64,000 nt of DNA from Saccharibacter floricola DSM 15669 (GTDB lineage Bacteria; Pseudomonadota; Alphaproteobacteria; Acetobacterales; Acetobacteraceae). The notes under the pieces were generated by a model. That model was not told where the DNA came from. It saw only the letters and a program-made list of their open reading frames with translations, and searched no databases. The stretch is taken from assembly GCF_000378165.1 (NCBI RefSeq), contig NZ_KB899343.1, forward strand, positions 18,286-82,285, given 5' to 3'. The translations under genes and the position numbers were made by a program. Positions 37,537-44,671 of the stretch are shown one piece after another (position 1 is the stretch's first letter; the number at the start of each line of letters is the position of its first letter).

Positions 37537-38277
37537 TTAGATCGCTTCACGTAAGTTAGACGCCGTATGTGCCGATGATACTGGTGCTGAGGGAGCAGGC
37601 TGTTCTGGTTGTTCAGACAAAATATAGCCACGACCCCATACGGTTGTGATCATATGACCAGCTCCGAAACGTTGGAGCTTTCGTCTTAGCTTACAGATGA
37701 AAACATCAATGATTTTCATTTCAGGCTCATCAATCCCTCCATAAAGATGGTTCAGGAAGGTATCCTTGGTAAGGATAGCACCACGGCGAACGATCAAAAG
37801 TTCCATAATGGCGTATTCTTTACTGGTTAGATGTAAGAACTGTCCATCAATGCTGATCATTCGACTGCTGAGATCAAGTTCAAGTGGGCCAACTTTGATA
37901 CGTGGTTCAGCAAAGCCATGGGCGCGACGCATGAGAGCCTGAACACGAGCAAGAAGCTCATCATTATCGTAAGGCTTAATCACATAATCATCAGCACCTG
38001 CAGCAAAGGCCATGACTTTAGCTTGAGGCTGCATGAGTGTGGAGATGACCATAATTGGTGTTGTGATTTGCGCGCGTCTTATTTGACGAATAATGTCATG
38101 ACCTTCCATATCCTCAAGAGACATTTCAGTAATGAGGAGGTCATAATCATAGTATTTTAGCATGTTGATCGTATCACTTCCTGAAGTCGCATGATCGACT
38201 GTATAGGAAGCATTCCGCAACATTCTAATAAGAGGGGACGAGATAAAAAGGTCACTTTCCGCGATTAAGACACGCAT
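37537..38277 (-). CDS. CtrA-like response regulator with Glu at the phospho-acceptor position
   Basis: 246-aa OmpR-type regulator. The receiver domain (residues 1-115) keeps the switch Ser/Thr near 79-80 and Lys101, but the phosphorylation site Asp51 of CtrA is Glu51 (codon 38125-38127, within YDYDLLITEMSLEDM), and the acidic pair before it is S8-D9. The winged-helix DNA-binding domain (about 125-230) is strongly CtrA-like, including HLTSKEYAIMELL, FLNHLYGG, EPEMKIIDVFICKLRRKL and TVWGRGYIL. The C-terminus ends in REAI rather than the Ala-Ala degradation tag of Caulobacter CtrA. ATG 38277 has AGGAG 9 nt upstream; the longer frame to 38427 is in AT-rich leader. It could be the CtrA orthologue or a paralogue. 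Confidence 0.88.
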   Translation of the reverse strand: MRVLIAESDLFISSPLIRMLRNASYTVDHATSGSDTINMLKYYDYDLLITEMSLEDMEGHDIIRQIRRAQITTPIMVISTLMQPQAKVMAFAAGADDYVIKPYDNDELLARVQALMRRAHGFAEPRIKVGPLELDLSSRMISIDGQFLHLTSKEYAIMELLIVRRGAILTKDTFLNHLYGGIDEPEMKIIDVFICKLRRKLQRFGAGHMITTVWGRGYILSEQPEQPAPSAPVSSAHTASNLREAI

Positions 38278-38639
38278 AGGTTTTAGCTCCTGTGGTGGAA
38301 ATACAATTAGAAGCAGTATCAGCAATAAATGCAACCATAGATTGTTTTTTGTGAATTTTACAACCAGACAGTGTGTTAGTACCACGGTCAATCGCGCATA
38401 TGATGGAACAAAAAAGTAGGTAAACATTTAGCTGAAATGCTGATTCATTATAAAAACAATAAAGGTAAAAATAACGTATAAGTAAAAATGGGATAACGTT
38501 TCTTGTAGGAATTTTATTTCAAAATTTATTTTAAATACCATCAAATTTAGTGAAATAAGGCTATTAAAGAACGTTTATAAAAAACCTCGCCCGAATCGAG
38601 ACGGGCGAGGGAATAAGGTTATAGGAAAGTTTCTTCACC
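38278..38639. other. AT-rich regulatory region upstream of the CtrA-like gene
   Basis: About 300 nt of distinctly AT-rich sequence precede the CtrA-like gene on the minus strand, far more than usual in this window. Two ATAACGT direct repeats (38471-38477 and 38493-38499) are spaced 22 bp start to start, and an AGAACGTTTAT lies near 38570. No TTAA-N7-TTAA CtrA box was found by eye. The right end contains the terminator of the neighbouring gene. Confidence 0.45.
38579..38610 (-). terminator. Terminator of the hisC-aminopeptidase gene block
   Basis: On the minus strand CCTCGCCCG pairs with CGGGCGAGG (9 bp, 8-nt loop), followed by TTTTTT. It lies about 30 nt after the stop of the 142-aa hypothetical gene. 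Confidence 0.9.
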
Positions 38640-39068
38640 CTATGGCGAAGAAGGGCGTATAATGTCCGAAATTTGATCGGGTGTCCCGATGAGTGCACAC
38701 GCAACGTGGTGAGATGTGTCCTTTACAAAAACGAGGCGTGTTTGCGGGCTACTTGGGAAGAGATCCGTTTCAAGACTATAGAGAGAGGGTGGAGGGCTCT
38801 GTTCATGCTCTTGTGCAGCTTTCGCTGCTTGGGTCATGAGGAGCCCAATACTTTTCTCAAGAGCTGTGAGAACGCGTGTAGCGGTGTCAGCAACCGTTTC
38901 TTGTTCTTGAGCGTGATGACTAATCAGCTCATTCCATCCTGAGCGTGTAATGAAAGCGGGAATGCCATCTTCTGGTGTTTCGCGCTCTGCTCTCACAATG
39001 GACCCAGATTGAGCCAATGTGAGGATGTTAAGTTCCGGTAGCTGAGCTGGATCAAGCGAAATAGGCAT
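38640..39068 (-). CDS. Hypothetical protein downstream of the M29 aminopeptidase
   Basis: About 142-aa protein, no family recognised. It has no signal peptide or membrane segment; the composition is mixed with many Ser, Thr, Gln and Glu, a helix-prone middle (about residues 55-85) and a C-terminal segment with VFVKDTSHHVACALIG. The ATG at 39068 falls 5 nt after the aminopeptidase stop, so the gene is probably coupled to it. A GTG at 39089 within the aminopeptidase end is another possible start. It is the last gene before a good terminator, which supports it being real. Confidence 0.6.
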   Translation of the reverse strand: MPISLDPAQLPELNILTLAQSGSIVRAERETPEDGIPAFITRSGWNELISHHAQEQETVADTATRVLTALEKSIGLLMTQAAKAAQEHEQSPPPSLYSLETDLFPSSPQTRLVFVKDTSHHVACALIGTPDQISDIIRPSSP

Positions 39069-39073
39069 AAATA

Positions 39074-40318
39074 TTAGTCCAGCACCCACTCACCCTGGCG
39101 GAGAACAGGCGTGCGCTCTCCGTTTTTGATGCCATCAACATCAATTTTGTCAGAACCAATCATCCAATCAATATGGATAATGGAATGGTTGGCACCACGA
39201 GCAATCAGCTCTTCTTCACTCAAGCCTTCGGGATCGGTCATGCATTTTGTGTAGGCTTGACCCAAAGCGATATGGCAGGATGCGTTCTCATCAAAAAGCG
39301 TGTTGCGATACAGGATACCGCTTTGTGAAATAGGGGATGAGTGCGGCACAAGAGCGACTTCGCCAATGCTTCGGGCCCCGTGGTCGCTTTCAAGAATACG
39401 GTTGAGGACGTCCTCGCCTTGGTCAGCATGAGCGTCAACAATACGGCCATTTTCAAAACGAACCGTGATTCCATCAATGAGAGAGCCTTGATGGAACAAA
39501 GGCTTAGTAGAGGAAACAGTGCCGTTGATATGAGAGCAATGTGGCGTCGTGAAGACTTCTTCCGTTGGAATGTTGGGGTTACAGACTACGCCATTGCCAG
39601 CCTTTTCGGCCCCACCAGCCCAGAGATGGCCATCAGCAAGACCGATATCAATATCAGTGCCAGGGCCTTTAAAGTGGAGCGAATCGAAACGTAGCTTATT
39701 GAGTAGAGTGGAGCGGTTATGGAGGACACGGTTATGGTCTGCCCATGCCTGAACGGGGTTTTCTGTATCGGCGCGAGACGCACTAAAGATACCCTTCCAC
39801 AGAGCGTCCATAGCCTCTTTCTCTGGCATATCCGGAAAGATTTGCTGGGCCCAAGCCGGCGTTGCGCAGGCGATGATGTTCCAGTTGGTTGCAAACTGGG
39901 TGATAATCTCCATCGCGGGGCGGTTTGCGCGTGAAGCGGCCCGGCTGACGCGTGAGACATGGTCGGGATTTTGGCCTTTGAGCAGGGTTGGATTGCCACC
40001 AGTAATGGCCATGCGTGCGGCCCCTTCACGGAAGGCTTTGGCAATACCGTCAGCCATCCAAGTTGCGGCCGTATCGAAGCTCTCTTCAGGCGCATGAGCA
40101 AAGCGAGCGAGGAGGGCTTCATCATCATTGTAGAAAGTTGTGACCAAGGAAGCCCCAGCCTTATAGGCATGGGTGGTGATGCGACGCACGAGCGGTACGG
40201 CATCAAGCGGTGCAGTGATGATGAGCTGTTGCCCTTTTTGGAGGTTTAGTCCAACGCGGACGGACGTTTCAGCAAGACGATCAAGGAGTTGATCGTGTGA
40301 AAGAGAGGAATGAGACAT
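39074..40318 (-). CDS. M29 family aminopeptidase
   Basis: 414-aa metallo-aminopeptidase of the AmpS/aminopeptidase T type (M29), which removes N-terminal residues with two metal ions. Visible features include the N-terminal LNLQKGQQLIITAP segment, the RFDSLHFKGPGTDIDIGL strand near residue 215, the NIPTEEVFTTPH motif near 255 with metal-ligand Glu residues, EDVLNRILESDHGARSIGE near 315, and ENASCHIALGQAY with HIDWMIGS near the C-terminus. The start is not preceded by a strong ribosome binding site. It sits downstream of the 82-aa Arg-rich gene. Confidence 0.88.
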   Translation of the reverse strand: MSHSSLSHDQLLDRLAETSVRVGLNLQKGQQLIITAPLDAVPLVRRITTHAYKAGASLVTTFYNDDEALLARFAHAPEESFDTAATWMADGIAKAFREGAARMAITGGNPTLLKGQNPDHVSRVSRAASRANRPAMEIITQFATNWNIIACATPAWAQQIFPDMPEKEAMDALWKGIFSASRADTENPVQAWADHNRVLHNRSTLLNKLRFDSLHFKGPGTDIDIGLADGHLWAGGAEKAGNGVVCNPNIPTEEVFTTPHCSHINGTVSSTKPLFHQGSLIDGITVRFENGRIVDAHADQGEDVLNRILESDHGARSIGEVALVPHSSPISQSGILYRNTLFDENASCHIALGQAYTKCMTDPEGLSEEELIARGANHSIIHIDWMIGSDKIDVDGIKNGERTPVLRQGEWVLD

Positions 40319-40414
40319 AGCCGTTGCACCCTGATGTTAGGAGACAAGAAATTAAGGCTATCGTGACGGCTGAACGCCAGAAGTGCAACGGGTCTAATGA
40401 TGAGAAAAGTGAGC

Positions 40415-40663
40415 TTAATCGGCGTGCAAGACGTAGGAGCGGTGTGGACGTTCTTGCGGTGCGGAAGGAGACGTTGGTTTTTGCCGCAAATCTGAGCGTA
40501 ATTCACGAATGCGGCGCTCGATGCTTGCGCGTAAAGCCGGCGTTGTCTGCGGGCGTAACCGTAAGGCCGTATTGCAGAGCTCGTTAAGCTGGCGGCGCTT
40601 TTCATTGTTGTTACGCCGAATAGGGCGATGTTCGGCAAGTGTGCGATGAGCGGGACGCATCAT
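40415..40663 (-). CDS. Small Arg-rich protein of unknown function
   Basis: 82-aa basic protein starting MMRPAHRT, with about one fifth Arg, a helix-prone centre (residues 17-57, containing LNELCNTALRLRP and IERRIRELRSDLR) and a Pro/Ser-rich tail. No family is recognised. The ATG at 40663 has a very strong AGGAGGG 5 nt upstream. It lies between hisC and the aminopeptidase gene on the same strand. The charge suggests nucleic-acid binding, but this is inference only. Confidence 0.6.
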   Translation of the reverse strand: MMRPAHRTLAEHRPIRRNNNEKRRQLNELCNTALRLRPQTTPALRASIERRIRELRSDLRQKPTSPSAPQERPHRSYVLHAD

Positions 40664-40687
40664 GAAACCCTCCTGCTGGTTGTGAAG

Positions 40688-40703
40688 GTCTACAGCTGTA
40701 GAA
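40688..40703. other. Palindrome upstream of the small Arg-rich gene
   Basis: TCTACAGCTGTAGA is a perfect 14-bp palindrome extended by near-symmetric GGT/ACC flanks, located about 25 nt upstream of the Arg-rich gene start and about 40 nt past the hisC stop. It could be an operator for a dimeric regulator. Confidence 0.35.
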
Positions 40704-40741
40704 CCTCCAACAACCATGCAGGAGGAAAGCTTACGAGGCCG

Positions 40742-41815
40742 TTAACGGCGTGTATTTTTCTCTATAAGATCAAGGGCTTCTAGAAGGCGTTTGCTATCGT
40801 GGTCTGTGCCAATCGTAATACGTAGCCAGTCCTTAATGCGTGGTGAAGAGCCTTGATAGCGCACAATGATCGCCTGATCTCGCAATGCTTGGGCCAGCTT
40901 GCCGGCATCATGCTGTGGATGATGCGCCAAAATAAAATTCGCATAAGAAGGGAGAACGGTGAGCCCACGTTGGCGCAAATCAGCGATCAAGGCATCACGG
41001 GTTTTGATGATTTTCCGTGTCGTGTCTTCAAGCCATGCTGTATCGCGGATGGAGGCTTCAGCACCAGCTTGGGCTGGGCGGGAGAGCGGGTAGGAGTTAA
41101 AGCTATCTTTGACGCGGGTGAGCCCATCAATGAGTTCTTCAGAACCGATAGCATACCCTACGCGAAGCCCAGCGAGGCCAGATGATTTTGAGAAAGTGCG
41201 TACAATAAGTAGGTTATCGTAACGCTTGATGAGAGGGATGGCACTTTGACCGCCAAACTCGACATAGGCCTCATCAACGACGACGGTTCGGTCTGGGTGG
41301 CGTTTAACGAGAGCTTCAATGTCTTCAACAGGAAGAAGCATTCCCGTATTGGCGTTCGGGTTAGCGAGAATGATACCGCCGCATGGCCCGGTATAGTCTT
41401 CTTGATGAATGGAGAAGTCTTCTCGCAAGGGGATCATCCGATACGGCAGATCGAACATCTGACAGTAAATAGGATAGAAGCCATAGGTGACATCGCTGAA
41501 GAGAACGGGTTCATCAGGATGGAACAGAGCACGGAAGACATGAGCAAGCACTTCATCGGAGCCATTGCCGGGGAAGATATTCTCAACGCCAACGTCATAG
41601 CACTCAGCAATCGCTTGGCGGAGCCCTTGTGAGGTTGGGTCGGGATACAGACGAAGCGTGTCTGAAGCCGCGTCTTTAATAGCCTCAATCGCCTTTGGGC
41701 TAGGGCCATAAGGAGATTCGTTCGTGTTGAGCTTTGTTAAATTGGTGAGTTTAGGCTGCTCACCTGGCGTGTAAGGCTGAAGTGCGCGAACGCTCGGGTT
41801 CCACAAACGGCTCAT
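40742..41815 (-). CDS. hisC: Histidinol-phosphate aminotransferase
   Basis: 357-aa fold-type I PLP enzyme of histidine biosynthesis. The LNTNESPYGPSPKA opening (residues 29-42), GNGSDEVL near 83, ANPNANTG near 151, DEAYVEFGG near 181 and the PLP Lys210 in RTFSKSSGLAGLRVG are all present. Length is normal. The start overlaps the end of the ankyrin gene by 4 nt (ATGA). HisC paralogues with aromatic or cobalamin roles exist, so the His assignment is by family. Confidence 0.9.
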   Translation of the reverse strand: MSRLWNPSVRALQPYTPGEQPKLTNLTKLNTNESPYGPSPKAIEAIKDAASDTLRLYPDPTSQGLRQAIAECYDVGVENIFPGNGSDEVLAHVFRALFHPDEPVLFSDVTYGFYPIYCQMFDLPYRMIPLREDFSIHQEDYTGPCGGIILANPNANTGMLLPVEDIEALVKRHPDRTVVVDEAYVEFGGQSAIPLIKRYDNLLIVRTFSKSSGLAGLRVGYAIGSEELIDGLTRVKDSFNSYPLSRPAQAGAEASIRDTAWLEDTTRKIIKTRDALIADLRQRGLTVLPSYANFILAHHPQHDAGKLAQALRDQAIIVRYQGSSPRIKDWLRITIGTDHDSKRLLEALDLIEKNTRR

Positions 41816-42315
41816 GACGGAGTGCTTTCATCGAAGAGGGTAAGGCCTTGATGGGTGGCCATTTCGCGGGCGGACATGCCTTCTGCGTCGCGGAGTTCAG
41901 GGTTTGCACCATGGCGTAGGAGAAGGCGGGCCATATTCTCGCGCCCGAACATAACAGCGAACATTAAAGGCGTGCGCCCTGCATGGTTGGGCTTATCAAC
42001 CACCGCACCTTTGTCGATCAACAATGTGGCGATGTCTTCAAACCCCTTAAAGGCCACGCCAGAGAGGGCGGTGGCTCCTTTTTCGTCGATCTCATTAGGG
42101 TCTGCCCCATGTTCGAGAAGGAGACGAGCCGCTTCAATCTGCTCATTGTAAGTGGCAACGATCAGTGGAGTATAACCCCGGCTGTCCGTGCAGTTTATTG
42201 GCATGCCAGCGTCCAAAAACTGCTTCAATAAGGAGCACTCGCCCGAGCGAGCAGCGTCAATGAACAGAGCGGTGATCTGTTCTGGTGTGAAATGCATAGC
42301 GTCGGCTTGCGTCAT
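41812..42315 (-). CDS. Ankyrin repeat protein
   Basis: 167-aa cytoplasmic protein with four ankyrin repeats between about residues 20 and 160. Canonical elements are RGYTPLIVATYNEQIEAARL, LLEHGADPNEID, GATALSGVAFKGFEDIATLL and GRTPLMFAVMFGRENMARLL. There is no signal peptide. It heads the minus-strand block with hisC, to which it is coupled by a 4-nt overlap. Binding partner unknown. Confidence 0.9.
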   Translation of the reverse strand: MTQADAMHFTPEQITALFIDAARSGECSLLKQFLDAGMPINCTDSRGYTPLIVATYNEQIEAARLLLEHGADPNEIDEKGATALSGVAFKGFEDIATLLIDKGAVVDKPNHAGRTPLMFAVMFGRENMARLLLRHGANPELRDAEGMSAREMATHQGLTLFDESTPS

Positions 42316-42574
42316 GATTGATGCTCATCCGTGTAAATGGCCGGTAATAATCGTCAGGCTAGCCTGTTGCGCGTGGGAGGGAAAGACGAGGGCTGTGCTT
42401 TCTGAGACAGGGAAAAACGATCATCATGTCGAAAATGCACAGTTTCTTTACAGAAGGCATTGCGTCAGACGAAGGATCGCGCCACTTGTGGGGGCGTCAT
42501 TCCCAGAAGATGGAGAGGTTAGGGGTGATCTCTTCAGCCTTCGGGAGATTCTGAGCATAAAGGACTGTAAAAAA
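42316..42574. other. Divergent intergenic region ahead of the pentose-phosphate operon
   Basis: 259 nt between the ankyrin gene and tkt. The tkt frame is open through it but shows no conserved coding. No clear promoter hexamer pair, riboswitch or operator was recognised. Confidence 0.4.
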
Positions 42575-44647
42575 GTGACCAGTACGCTGTCAAAACTCTG
42601 TATTGACACCATTCGCACCTTGTCGATGGATGGTGTTGAGCGCGCAAAATCCGGGCATCCAGGAACCGCTATGGCTCTCGCACCGGCAATGTACGCTTTT
42701 TGGCAGTATGATATGCTCTATTATCCGGCAAACCCCCTCTGGCCGGCACGCGATCGATTCGTACTATCAGGCGGCCATGCGGCTATTTTGCTGTATTCTG
42801 TTCTGCATCTCGCTGATGTTCATGATGTTGAAGACGGGAAAGTGGTTGATCGTCCTGCTTTAACGCTAGAGGATTTACGCTCTTTCCGGCGCTTAGATTC
42901 GCGCACGCCCGGGCATCCTGAATATGGGCTTACCGCTGGGGTGGAGGTTACGACCGGCCCGTTGGGTCAAGGCTGTGCGAATACAATCGGTATGGCCATG
43001 GCACAGCGCTGGCTGTCAGCCACGTATAACCGTCCGGGATTTTCCTTGTTCGATTATCATATCACCGCCTTCTGTGGGGATGGTGACTTGATGGAAGGTG
43101 TGACGGGTGAGGCCGCGGCCATGGCGGGGCATTTGCAGCTCGGTAATGTCACATGGGTGTATGATTCCAACCGTATTTCCATCGAAGGGGGGACAGACCT
43201 CGCTCATACGGAAGATGTCGGTAAGCGTTTTGAAGCGTATGGCTGGCAGGTTCTTTATGTCGCTGATGGCAATGACGTGGGGGCCATCATGCAGGCCCTT
43301 AAAGAAGGGAAAGAGGATAAAGAGCGGCCAACACTGATCATTCTCACAACAGTGATTGGCTACGGCGCTCCTAATAAAGCTGGCAAGGCCTCAGCCCATG
43401 GAGAGCCTCTGGGGGAAAATGAAATTATCGGTGCGAAAGCGGCCTATGGCTGGCCAGAAGATGCGCCTAATTTTATGATCCCGGATGGTGTGAAAGAGCA
43501 TTTTGCTGAAGAATCTGGCGCGCGAGGAAAACAGGCTTATGCAAAATGGCAAGAGCTCTTTGCTCGCTATCATGAGGAATACCCTCAAGAGGCTAAGGAG
43601 CTCGATACGCTTTTTGCTCATGAGTTACCGCAGGGTTGGGATAAAGACATTCCGATCTATCCTGCCGATGATAAAGGAATGGCCTCACGTCAAAGCTCGG
43701 GTGAGGTTCTCAATGCAGTGGCGAAGAATATCCCGTGGATGATTGGCGGGGCGGCGGATTTATCCCCTTCGACACGGACAACGATCAAAGGATCAGGGGC
43801 TTTTCAAGCACCGGGCATACGAGGTGTGATGGGGTCTTACAAAGGCCGCAATATCCATTTTGGTGTGCGTGAGCATGCGATGGGTGCTGTCTGTAATGGT
43901 ATGGCTCTGACAGGATTGCGTGTCTTTGGTGCCGGCTTCTTGATCTTTTCTGATTATATGAAGGCTCCTATTCGTCTTGCCGCGCTGATGCATCTTCCTG
44001 TGGTGTATGTGTTTACCCATGACTCCATTGGTGTGGGAGAGGATGGGCCTACCCATCAGCCGATCGAACAATTTGCACAGTTGCGAGCAACGCCGGGCTT
44101 GACGCTTTTACGTCCATCCGATGCGAATGAAGTTGCTGAAAGCTGGCGTGTGGCGATGAATGTCTCACGTCGTGGCCCGGTTGCGTTAGCATTGAGTCGC
44201 CAAAACCTACCGACGATTGATCGGACGCATTATGCACCTGCTGCTGGCGTCGCACGGGGTGCGTACGTGCTGGCAAGCTGTGAGGGAACGCCAGAAATCA
44301 TTTTGATCGCTTCGGGTTCTGAGGTTTCTTTAGCGGTTAAGGCGTATGAGCGTTTGACGGACGAAGGTGTGAAAGCGCGCGTCGTTTCAATGCCGAGTAT
44401 GGATTTGTTTGAAGAGCAGGATAAAGCGTATCGTGATACGGTGCTTCCTCCTTCAGTAGCGAACCGCGTTGGCATTGAGATGGCGTCTGGCTTCGGTTGG
44501 GATCGCTATCTTGGCCTCAAGGGTGCCATGATTTCGTTGAATGGTTTTGGTGCATCCGGAGCGGCCGGTGCCTTGATGGAGCGTTTTGGCTTTACCGAAA
44601 ATGCTGTGTATCAAGTGGCACAGGAACAGCTGAAAGATCAGCATTAA
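42575..44647 (+). CDS. tkt: Transketolase
   Basis: 690-aa TPP enzyme moving two-carbon ketol units in the non-oxidative pentose-phosphate pathway. The TPP/Mg motif GDGDLMEG lies at residues 168-175, the HGEPLG substrate region near 270, and the RFGFTENAV C-terminal region at the end. The true start is the GTG at 42575 (VTSTLSKLC...), with AAGGA about 10 nt upstream; the frame extends 387 nt further upstream but that part does not look coding. It opens an operon of seven carbohydrate genes. Transketolase is one of the main sugar-flux enzymes in acetic acid bacteria, which lack a working phosphofructokinase. Confidence 0.96.
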   Translation: MTSTLSKLCIDTIRTLSMDGVERAKSGHPGTAMALAPAMYAFWQYDMLYYPANPLWPARDRFVLSGGHAAILLYSVLHLADVHDVEDGKVVDRPALTLEDLRSFRRLDSRTPGHPEYGLTAGVEVTTGPLGQGCANTIGMAMAQRWLSATYNRPGFSLFDYHITAFCGDGDLMEGVTGEAAAMAGHLQLGNVTWVYDSNRISIEGGTDLAHTEDVGKRFEAYGWQVLYVADGNDVGAIMQALKEGKEDKERPTLIILTTVIGYGAPNKAGKASAHGEPLGENEIIGAKAAYGWPEDAPNFMIPDGVKEHFAEESGARGKQAYAKWQELFARYHEEYPQEAKELDTLFAHELPQGWDKDIPIYPADDKGMASRQSSGEVLNAVAKNIPWMIGGAADLSPSTRTTIKGSGAFQAPGIRGVMGSYKGRNIHFGVREHAMGAVCNGMALTGLRVFGAGFLIFSDYMKAPIRLAALMHLPVVYVFTHDSIGVGEDGPTHQPIEQFAQLRATPGLTLLRPSDANEVAESWRVAMNVSRRGPVALALSRQNLPTIDRTHYAPAAGVARGAYVLASCEGTPEIILIASGSEVSLAVKAYERLTDEGVKARVVSMPSMDLFEEQDKAYRDTVLPPSVANRVGIEMASGFGWDRYLGLKGAMISLNGFGASGAAGALMERFGFTENAVYQVAQEQLKDQH

Positions 44648-44671
44648 AGGGTAAAAACGGGGAGAGAAAAC

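Noticed and set aside
38278..38577. CtrA autoregulatory box (TTAA-N7-TTAA)
   Set aside because: TTAA occurs, but no pair with 7-nt spacing was found by eye.
40246..40638. 130-codon minus-strand ORF near hisC
   Set aside because: Overlaps the 82-aa gene in another frame without a ribosome binding site; the 82-aa frame has the strong AGGAGGG.
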